The notes beneath the pieces were generated by a model that was given only the letters and a program-made list of their open reading frames with translations, was not told where the DNA came from and did no database searches. From Candidatus Kuenenia stuttgartensis (lineage in GTDB: Bacteria > Planctomycetota > Planctomycetia > Pirellulales > UBA1268): DNA of 39,178 nt. The DNA lies in assembly GCA_945877135.1 (NCBI GenBank), contig CAMCQY010000021.1:1-39178 (forward strand), given 5' to 3'. How positions within the stretch are numbered: position 1 is the first letter of the stretch; each line of letters starts with the position of its first letter. Positions 30,659 through 37,488 of this stretch are shown in pieces. Position numbers and translations under genes: made by a program.

Positions 30659-32158
30659 TCAGCCCTCCGTTCCGTCGGCAGCGGGCCGTTCCAACCGCCG
30701 CTCGAACCAGCGCGAGAGCAGTGCCAGCGGCCAGCTCATGCACAGATAAAGCAGCGCCGTGACGACGGCCAGTTCCACGATCCTGCCGGTGGAAAGCGCG
30801 AGCACGCTGTATCGCTTCGTGAGTTCGATCACGGTGATCGCCGAGCAGACGCTCGTGTCCTTGAACAGCGCGATGAAGTCGCTGGTCACCGGCGGCATCA
30901 CGATCCGCACCGCCTGCGGCACCAGCACATACCGCAGAGCCTGCCACTTCGAGAGCCCCAGCGACAGGCTCGCCTCGAACTGCCCCAGCGGCACCGCCTT
31001 GAGTCCGGCCCGGTAGATCTCCGACTCGTAGGCTGAATAGTTGAGCGCGAGGCCGATGACAGCCGCCGCCACCGCCGGCAGGGCGAGGCCGATCTTGGGG
31101 AGCAGGAAGAAGATGGCGTAGAGCTGGAGCATCAGCGGCGTGCCGCGAAGCACCTCGACATAGCCCGTCAGCAGCGGCTTGAGCCACGTTGGACCATGCA
31201 TCCTTCCCACGGCCACAGCCAGGCCGATGCCAACCGCCAGCGGAAACGCCAGGCACGACAGAAGCACCGTCATTCCGGCCGACTTGAGCAGGAGCGGCAG
31301 CGTGTCGCGGGCGAGTTCACCGAGTGTCTTCCGGCGGGCGACGGGGATCTCGGCGCCGTCGCGGAGCATGAGCATCTGCTGACGGCCGGCGAGATCCCAG
31401 CGATCGTAGAGCGACTTGAGCCGACCGTCGGCGATGAGCCGACCGATCGCCGCGTCGATCGCGGCCGACAGCTTCGGCGTGTCGCGGGCGGTGAGGATCG
31501 TGTAGAAGCCGCCGGCAAACGGCCGCTCCACCGTCCGCAGTCGGCTGAATCGGTCGGCATAGAAGTTGAAGATGCAGTCGTCCATCACCGCGGCATCGAG
31601 CACGCCCGACGAGACCTGTTCCAGCGAGTCGATCGTGCCGTCGTAGCCGATCACATCGACTTCGAGATCCGATCGCGACCGCATCACGCTCTCGGCGGCC
31701 GAGCCGGTGAGCACGCCCACCCGCCACCGGCCTTCAGGCCCAGGCGCGGCGAGCGTGTGGAACGTGTCCACGGGACCGTCGCGGCGGGCGAGCAACTGCA
31801 GGCTGTAGCCGAAGTAGGGCCGCGAACAGGAGTAGTCGCGCAGCCGTTCCGGCGTCAGTTCGATGCCGTTGATGACGCAATCAGCCGCGCGGCCGAGCAG
31901 CAGCGGCAGCCGGTCCCACTGCCCCTGCTGAAACCGCGGCTTCACCCCCAACTCTTCGGCGAGGAGCGCCGCAAGCTCGACCTCGAAGCCGGTCAGCCGC
32001 CGCGGATCGGCCGGGTCGGGGAAGACGTGGGGCCCGCCCCCTTCCTGATCGGCGGCCCAGATCAATTCACCGCGGGCCACCACCTCGTCGAGATCCGCAG
32101 CCACGGTCGCCGCCGTCAGCCAGCCGACGACGGCAAGGGCCCCCAGCAGGCTCTTCAT
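30659..32158 (-). CDS. Fused substrate-binding protein and permease of an amino acid ABC transporter
   Basis: A 499-residue protein. A signal peptide (MKSLLGALAVVGWLTAATVA) is followed by a periplasmic binding domain of the GlnH type (about 22-270: GELIWAADQEGGGPHVF, GFEVELAALLAEELG, GVLTGSAAESVM, LDAAVMDDCI). From about residue 285 comes the permease domain: TLPLLLKSAGMTVLLS, VLRGTPLMLQLYAIFFLLP, NYSAYESEIYRAGLKAVPLGQFEASLSLG and FIALFKDTSVCSAITVIEL. FEASLSLG is the EAA motif that docks the ATPase. The fusion tethers the binding domain to the channel, as in Firmicute GlnHP-type transporters. It likely imports a polar amino acid; which one is not shown. It overlaps the upstream GTPase gene by 4 bases. 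Confidence 0.93.
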   Translation of the reverse strand: MKSLLGALAVVGWLTAATVAADLDEVVARGELIWAADQEGGGPHVFPDPADPRRLTGFEVELAALLAEELGVKPRFQQGQWDRLPLLLGRAADCVINGIELTPERLRDYSCSRPYFGYSLQLLARRDGPVDTFHTLAAPGPEGRWRVGVLTGSAAESVMRSRSDLEVDVIGYDGTIDSLEQVSSGVLDAAVMDDCIFNFYADRFSRLRTVERPFAGGFYTILTARDTPKLSAAIDAAIGRLIADGRLKSLYDRWDLAGRQQMLMLRDGAEIPVARRKTLGELARDTLPLLLKSAGMTVLLSCLAFPLAVGIGLAVAVGRMHGPTWLKPLLTGYVEVLRGTPLMLQLYAIFFLLPKIGLALPAVAAAVIGLALNYSAYESEIYRAGLKAVPLGQFEASLSLGLSKWQALRYVLVPQAVRIVMPPVTSDFIALFKDTSVCSAITVIELTKRYSVLALSTGRIVELAVVTALLYLCMSWPLALLSRWFERRLERPAADGTEG

Positions 32159-34014
32159 CGCGTGTCTCCGCGAAGGCGGCCGAGGCCACTGCTCGGCTCG
32201 GTCAGGCGGGCCAGCAGCGTCTCATGATCGCGAGTAAGACGGTCGGCCTGTTCGATGAACTGGGTCGTGGCGTCGGCGGCTGCGGCAAAGTCAGCCAGCA
32301 GCGGATCGGTGAGATGAGCCTGCGGCAGCCGGGCGACGAGCGTTTGGATGTCGCTGTCGAGCCCCACACGAACGCGGGCAAACGCGATCCACCGCAGCAA
32401 GAAGCCCCACAGAATCACCCAGACGAGCGCCTCCTGCAGGAAGCCGCCGCCATCCACCACGCGGCCCTGCCAGAGGTGGCCGACGAAGAAATTCCAGCCC
32501 GCCCGCACGAGCACCGCCACGAGCAGCCCCGAGAAGAGTGCCTCGCATACCCAGCGAAACACCGGCCCATCGATCCGTTCGCGCCGGTCGGCGACGAGCC
32601 GATCGATGCCGGAGGAGAGCCAGGCGGCGGTTCGCTCGAGCAGCGGGCCGACGGTCGAAGCGACATGGGCATCGTCAAGCCGGGCCCGCCCCACCAGCGG
32701 CTCAGCCAGCCGGGCCCGCGCAGAAAGCCCGCAGAGCACGCTTCGCGACTGCTCGACTTCCGCAGCAGAGAGCCCCAACTCCTCGACCGCCTGCCAAGTG
32801 CCCTGCCCTGCGGGCTTGATGTCGGCCGGCTGACCAGAGAGCAGACGACTGATCAGCCCGCCGCCGGCAGCACGCATGCGTGGCCAGAACGCGATGATCG
32901 ATTCCACCACGTGGAGAAACGACGCGAACGGTCCCCCGTGCCAGCGTTCCACGATCTCGCTGGTGAGGATGCGTTGCCAGGCCGTGCGACTTGCCCGCAG
33001 CCGCGAGCCGACCGACCTCGCGAGAATCCCCTCGAGCCTCGTCCGTTCGCTCGCGACGCCGGCGGAGAGCTGCGCCACGGGCCCGCGCAATGGGGCCAGG
33101 GCTTCCTGCGACTGCCTCAGAAACCAGCCGGCGAGGTCGAGGCTGCCGGTGCGGCGAACGCGACGGGCGGCCCGCCCCACCAGTTCCGCGTCGATCGCCT
33201 CCACCAGCTGACGAAAGCCGGCGTCGGGCTCGAGGCCCGCAGCAGAACGCGTCGCCGCCTCGACCCCATCGAGCCGGAAGATCCGCGGCACGATGAAGCC
33301 CTGCGACTCCAGTTCCCGCCGCCAGTCGTCCCGAATGTCGGGATCACGCGAGGCGTGAGTCTGCACGAACAGCAGCGGCCGGCCCGGAGCGAAGGCGGCC
33401 ACCTCGCGGGCGACGACCCACGAGCGGTATTTCTGCGCCGTTGACACAAGCAGGAGCACGTCGCAGGCGGGCAGCACAGCCTCGAGGAGTTCGCGGTTGT
33501 GATTGCTGTCACTCGGCCGGGCGGGGCCGTGTGGCGTCTGCCCACTTCCATGCCGCGGGGCCTCCGCCTGCGTGTCGGGGTCGGGGCAGTCAACGAGGAC
33601 GATGTTGGCGACCGCCGCGGCATCGCTGCGAACGACGCGGGCGTTCATCGCCTCGACCGGCAGCCAGGAGAGATCGACATCGCGGGCCGCGACCACCACC
33701 GGATTGATCGTGGTCGGCCGCGCGATGTCGCCTGCAGGGCTCAGATCGCAGCCGGCCAGCGCGTTGACGAGCGTGCTCTTGCCGGTGCCGGTGCCTCCGA
33801 TCACGCCGACGACGAGCATCCTGGAAAGCTCGCGGCGGGCGCGGTCGAGCCGCGGTTCGATCTGTTCCCATTCCGCCCGCACCGCCCGGGCCGGCGGCCA
33901 CTCCGGCAGCGAGCCGCTCCAGCGAGCGAGTGTCTCGACCAGTTCGTCAAAGCTGGCAAAGTCGATCGGTTCGCCGCGAGGCTGTTGAAACGACTGGTCT
34001 TGTTGCTCGTTCAT
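32155..34014 (-). CDS. Membrane-associated GTPase A of a paired operon
   Basis: A 619-residue P-loop GTPase. G1 is GGTGTGKST (73-81), a Thr-rich switch I is GDIARPTTINPVV (95-107), G3 is DCPDPD (142-147), and the G4 position reads QTHASRD (218-224) instead of NKxD, so guanine recognition is degenerate. STAQKYRSW (191-199) follows the switch II helix. After a long helical middle come two hydrophobic helices (about 505-560: LFSGLLVAVLVRAGWNFF and LQEALVWVILWGFLL), so the protein is inner-membrane bound. This resembles bacterial dynamin-like or YfjP-type GTPases. The ATG overlaps the stop of GTPase B (4 bases) and its own stop overlaps the permease start. Confidence 0.85.
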   Translation of the reverse strand: MNEQQDQSFQQPRGEPIDFASFDELVETLARWSGSLPEWPPARAVRAEWEQIEPRLDRARRELSRMLVVGVIGGTGTGKSTLVNALAGCDLSPAGDIARPTTINPVVVAARDVDLSWLPVEAMNARVVRSDAAAVANIVLVDCPDPDTQAEAPRHGSGQTPHGPARPSDSNHNRELLEAVLPACDVLLLVSTAQKYRSWVVAREVAAFAPGRPLLFVQTHASRDPDIRDDWRRELESQGFIVPRIFRLDGVEAATRSAAGLEPDAGFRQLVEAIDAELVGRAARRVRRTGSLDLAGWFLRQSQEALAPLRGPVAQLSAGVASERTRLEGILARSVGSRLRASRTAWQRILTSEIVERWHGGPFASFLHVVESIIAFWPRMRAAGGGLISRLLSGQPADIKPAGQGTWQAVEELGLSAAEVEQSRSVLCGLSARARLAEPLVGRARLDDAHVASTVGPLLERTAAWLSSGIDRLVADRRERIDGPVFRWVCEALFSGLLVAVLVRAGWNFFVGHLWQGRVVDGGGFLQEALVWVILWGFLLRWIAFARVRVGLDSDIQTLVARLPQAHLTDPLLADFAAAADATTQFIEQADRLTRDHETLLARLTEPSSGLGRLRGDTR

Positions 34015-35909
34015 CGGGAAACCTCCCGGACCGCTTCGCGGCCGATATCACGGCCAAGGTCTCGCCCAAGGTCCCGCCCGCACTCCACGAGCAGCCGGCG
34101 GGCCCGTGTCACTTCGGGCGCCGCGGCCGCGTTCGCCAGGCGGTCGATCTCCTCGAGCCTGTCGCCGAGCACGACGTCGTGCAGCGTCTCCGCGAGCACG
34201 CGGCCCCGTTCCGCTGACCAGCCGGCGAACAGCGTCTCGATGAGCGGTTTGAGCCCTGCCATCGTCAGGCCGAGCGCCCCCTCGCCGGCGATCGTCGCGG
34301 CCGTTCCCACGACGACGTCACCCACGTGGTGGACGAGCACGGACAGCCCTCCGGCCGAGGCCGCCGCCGCGGGCACAGCCGCCGCTCCCGCCATGCCGAG
34401 CGCCACGGTGATTGCGGGCCGCGCCACCGCGCCGACATTCAGCCCCGTGAGGATGAACCGCACCATGCCGGGGTTCTCCTTCGCGAAGCGGTCGAGTTCG
34501 TTGCGGACAAATGTGCGGTAGTCCTCCGACACCAGCGGCAGGCTCGCGTGGCGGCGTTCGAGGTCGGCATACCACGCCGCGCGGTCGCCATCCACGAGCC
34601 GGCCCCCGAGCATCGCGGCCAGCCGCGGATTGCGGCGGCAGGCGTCGTCGAGCCGTTCGACGAAGTCGCCGAGGGCGGTCTTCAGTGCCGCCAGTTCGAC
34701 CGTGGAAAAATCCTCGCGTCGCTCCGCCTCGCTGCGGACCAGGCCCACCTGCCGTGCCGCCCAGTTCACCCCCTTGCCCGCCACGCGATAGACCTTGCTG
34801 ACGGTGAGGTCGAGGCCCGAACGACGCGGTTCGAGCCACTGCCAGATCTCGTTCCAGACGATTTCGCGGGGCGCGGTGGGCAGTTCCACCCGCACGTGGG
34901 CCTCGTCGGTCAGCAAGCGTCGGGCGTCACGCCACTCTTTCGCCGTCGTCTCGAAGGAGTCGAGCCAGCGGCCGGCACCGGTCTCGGGATCGAGCACGAC
35001 GCGGAGAGCCCCCTCCATCGCCTGCAGCTTGATGCGATCGAAGTCGCAGTCGGCCAGTCGGACGGCGAGGTCAACCGCGGCCCCGTCGGGTGTGAGTTCA
35101 GGCAGTGGATGAAACTCGATCCGCCCCGCCTCGGCGGCGCGGAAGTCGTGGGGCACGGCGTAGACGGCCAGCGGCGCGACACCTGTCTCCGCGGTGAAGG
35201 TCGTCAGCCAGCCGCCGATGCGATCGCGTTGCCGCGGCCAGTCGATCATGTTGAAGACGACGACCACGGCCTTGCCCGCAGCCGCTGCGGCGGCGAAGAA
35301 ATCCCGCACGGCGGCGTCGTTGTATTTCTGCTGGGTGAGCACGGCCACGATCACGTCGCAGGCGTTCCGCACCAGCTCGGCCCGGTGCCAGTTTTCCCGC
35401 AGTGTGCCGTCGATGTCGGGCGTGTCGAGAAGCACGAGCCTGGCGGGCTGCCGGCCGCTGGCATCCTCGCGCCACACGAGCCGGTCGGCGTTGCCGCTCG
35501 CATCCGGCCCGAGGTCGATCGCGTCCTGCACGCTCTGCCATGCCGCAAGCGCGAAGCCGGGAAAGAGCGCCGCCAGATCGGTGCGGGCGGCGAGCCCCTG
35601 CGGGAGACTCGCCACCGGATGGCGGGTTCGCGCCGCCTCAGGCACGGAGCGGCTGATCTCCGCGGCCACGAGCGTGTTGGTGATCAGGCTCTTGCCGGTG
35701 TTGGTGCCGCCGCAGACGGCCGCGACGAGCACGGGCTCCCGCGACACCTGGGGCCGGAGTTTGCCAAAGAGCGCGCCATACCAATCGTCGGCCTGCGGAT
35801 CGGGGGCGCCGAGCGAGTGGGCCAGCGGTCGCAGGGTGTCGATCAGGCCGCACAGCTCTTCAACGCTGCCGGCCCACACCGCAAACCCCGTCCGAGGGAA
35901 AGATGCCAT
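34011..35909 (-). CDS. Membrane-associated GTPase B of a paired operon
   Basis: A 632-residue P-loop GTPase from the ATG at 35909 (MASFPRTGFAVWAG); the frame upstream to 36035 has no support. G1 GGTNTGKS (67-74), G3 DTPD (162-165) and a G4-like NMID (220-223) are seen, and LTQQKYND (191-198) matches the STAQKY of GTPase A. A long helical part is followed by a Gly/Ala-rich hydrophobic region near the C-terminus (ITVALGMAGAAAVPAAAASA, then VGTAATIAGEGALGLTMAG), and the tail carries the repeat GRDLGRDLGRDIGRE. Two such GTPases in a row, each with different loops, suggest a heterodimer, as in paired bacterial dynamin-like proteins. It is the first gene of the four-gene operon. Confidence 0.85.
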   Translation of the reverse strand: MASFPRTGFAVWAGSVEELCGLIDTLRPLAHSLGAPDPQADDWYGALFGKLRPQVSREPVLVAAVCGGTNTGKSLITNTLVAAEISRSVPEAARTRHPVASLPQGLAARTDLAALFPGFALAAWQSVQDAIDLGPDASGNADRLVWREDASGRQPARLVLLDTPDIDGTLRENWHRAELVRNACDVIVAVLTQQKYNDAAVRDFFAAAAAAGKAVVVVFNMIDWPRQRDRIGGWLTTFTAETGVAPLAVYAVPHDFRAAEAGRIEFHPLPELTPDGAAVDLAVRLADCDFDRIKLQAMEGALRVVLDPETGAGRWLDSFETTAKEWRDARRLLTDEAHVRVELPTAPREIVWNEIWQWLEPRRSGLDLTVSKVYRVAGKGVNWAARQVGLVRSEAERREDFSTVELAALKTALGDFVERLDDACRRNPRLAAMLGGRLVDGDRAAWYADLERRHASLPLVSEDYRTFVRNELDRFAKENPGMVRFILTGLNVGAVARPAITVALGMAGAAAVPAAAASAGGLSVLVHHVGDVVVGTAATIAGEGALGLTMAGLKPLIETLFAGWSAERGRVLAETLHDVVLGDRLEEIDRLANAAAAPEVTRARRLLVECGRDLGRDLGRDIGREAVREVSR

Positions 35910-36043
35910 CTCGCTACACTTTGGATGAAAAACGTCTAGACTTCTTTGAACAGTGTGTCTTCCGCCGCCGTTTGCCGCAAATCCAGCCGGCGGGCCGCGG
36001 GCCTTAGGCCAGCCATTTTTCCTCACGCAGACCATCCACTCCC

Positions 36044-36835
36044 ATGCTCGAACGTCGTCCTGTCTTCCCCGGTGTCATCGAGATGAACCACCAGGCCGGC
36101 TGGCGGATTGGCTGCAACGTCTACCTGATCTACGACGACCGCGACTGGGCGCTGATCGACATCGGCTACGAAGAGAGCGTCGACGAGATCGTGGAGATGA
36201 TCCGGGAGATGGACTTCCCGCTGTCGCAGTGCAAGGCACTCGTGGCCACGCACGCCGACGTTGACCACATCCAGGGCCTCGCGAAGGCGAAGGCCATCCT
36301 CAAGGCGCCGGTGCTGGCCCATCCGCTGGCGGTCGAGTCGCTGGAGACGGGCGACCGCATCAAGACCTTCGCCGAAATCGCTGCGCAGAACGTCCACCTC
36401 GACATGCCAATCGTGAAGATCGATCGCCAGGTGGTCGACGGCGAGAGCATCGAGATCGGTGGCCACAAAGTGGAGGTTTGGCACACGCCGGGCCACACCG
36501 ACAGCCAGCTCGCCTTCCGCATCGGCAACCTGCTGCTCTCGGGCGACAACATCTACCGCGACGGCTCGGTGGGGGCGATCGACGCCCATCACGGCAGCGA
36601 CATTCCAGCCTTCATCAAGTCGCTCGAGCGGATCGCGGCCAGCGATGTGGAATGGCTCCTTCCCAGCCATGGGCCGATCTTCAAGAAAGATGACCGGTTG
36701 ATCGCGAAGACGCTCGAGCGGCTGCGGGGCTACCTGCAACTCGCCGACTTCGGCACGTGTGCCCAGCATTGGCCGCTGATCGAGGAGTGGGATCGGGAGC
36801 TGGCCGAGGGCCGGCTGCCGTCATCGAAGGCCTGA
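36044..36835 (+). CDS. MBL-fold metallohydrolase
   Basis: A 263-residue enzyme of the metallo-beta-lactamase fold. [14 protein letters not shown] holds the first Asp; [10 protein letters not shown] is the metal motif in the form HxDxDH instead of HxHx[15 protein letters not shown] has the third His; [11 protein letters not shown] the bridging Asp; LPSHGPIF the last His. The Ala-Asp change removes one of the two first-site His, so one metal site may be lost or altered. The protein is close to glyoxalase II-like hydrolases. The start at 36044 lies 135 bases from the divergent GTPase B start. Confidence 0.85.
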   Translation: MLERRPVFPGVIEMNHQAGWRIGCNVYLIYDDRDWALIDIGYEESVDEIVEMIREMDFPLSQCKALVATHADVDHIQGLAKAKAILKAPVLAHPLAVESLETGDRIKTFAEIAAQNVHLDMPIVKIDRQVVDGESIEIGGHKVEVWHTPGHTDSQLAFRIGNLLLSGDNIYRDGSVGAIDAHHGSDIPAFIKSLERIAASDVEWLLPSHGPIFKKDDRLIAKTLERLRGYLQLADFGTCAQHWPLIEEWDRELAEGRLPSSKA

Positions 36836-37149
36836 CCGTCCGAGGCTGCCCGGATTCCCTTGATTGCGCTGCGGGCTTGGATGGAAGCCTATTCCCTTGC
36901 TTGCGCTGCGGGCTTGGATGGAAGCCGATTCCCTTGATTGCGCTGCGGGCTTGGATGGAAGCCTATTCCCTTGCTTGCGCTGCGGGCTTGAATCTCCCCT
37001 CTCATGCAAGCCCGACGCGCAAGCGAGGGAACTGTGCGTGCCATCACGTGCCAGCGGGTTTTCCGACCCTGCCGGTTTTTCCGTGAAGAACGGTCGTGCG
37101 GCCGGCCGATACAACCCCTGAGTCCGGGATCTTCAGGGGGGACAATCCG
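36836..37149. repeat. Tandem 37-bp repeat array plus inverted copy (locus 4)
   Basis: Four head-to-tail units of 37 bp start at 36853, 36890, 36927 and 36964 (the last partial, to about 36992). Units 1 and 3 read TTGATTGCGCTGCGGGC in the core; 2 and 4 read TTGCTTGCGCTGCGGGC, so the array is a 74-bp duplication (A-B-A-B). An inverted copy lies at 37006-37030 (AAGCCCGACGCGCAAGCGAG). The rest, 37031-37149, has no gene; AGGGGGG at about 37134 is the ribosome binding site for the gene at 37150. Confidence 0.9.
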
Positions 37150-37488
37150 ATGATGCGATCCATGCTTGGCACGGCCATTCTGGCCGGAGCCATGTTGATG
37201 GCAGCGCCTAGAGCGCACGCCCAGCCGCCGGCCGCCGGCCAGCAGGCGTATGGCTACCAGTGGGGCAACTCCTACAACGCCACCGACTGGAACCGCTTCT
37301 ACCACTATCCGTATGTGTGGTATCCGCACAACTTTTATGCGGATAGCTACCAGCAGAGCGCCAACGATCTCTACTACCGCTATCCGCAGGAGATGCGGGT
37401 GCCGGTCTACAACCGGGCGTGGCAAAACGAATACCCGAAGTCGCGCCGCTACTACCAGGGTCACCACTTCCATTTGGACGTGTTTTGA
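37150..37488 (+). CDS. Small secreted aromatic-rich protein
   Basis: A 112-residue protein from the ATG at 37150, preceded by AGGGGGG; the in-frame start at 37096 would hide the signal peptide. MMRSMLGTAILAGAMLMAAPRAHA is a signal sequence. The mature part is packed with Tyr, Trp, His and Asn: WNRFYHYPYVWYPHNF, then NDLYYRYPQEMRVPVYN, then RRYYQGHHFHLDVF. Proteins with the Y-x-P-Y-V-x-Y-P-H-N-F phrase occur in planctomycetes and are sometimes labelled 'calmodulin-binding', for which I see no basis here. A structural or metal-binding surface role is possible. The stop overlaps the start of the OPT gene. Confidence 0.75.
   Translation: MMRSMLGTAILAGAMLMAAPRAHAQPPAAGQQAYGYQWGNSYNATDWNRFYHYPYVWYPHNFYADSYQQSANDLYYRYPQEMRVPVYNRAWQNEYPKSRRYYQGHHFHLDVF

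Noticed and set aside
34326-35939. 537-codon plus-strand frame opposite GTPase B
   Set aside because: Arg/His/Gly-rich shadow of a gene with clear GTP-binding motifs.
36853-36992. Possible CRISPR array
   Set aside because: The 37-bp units are directly joined with no spacers, and there are no cas genes.
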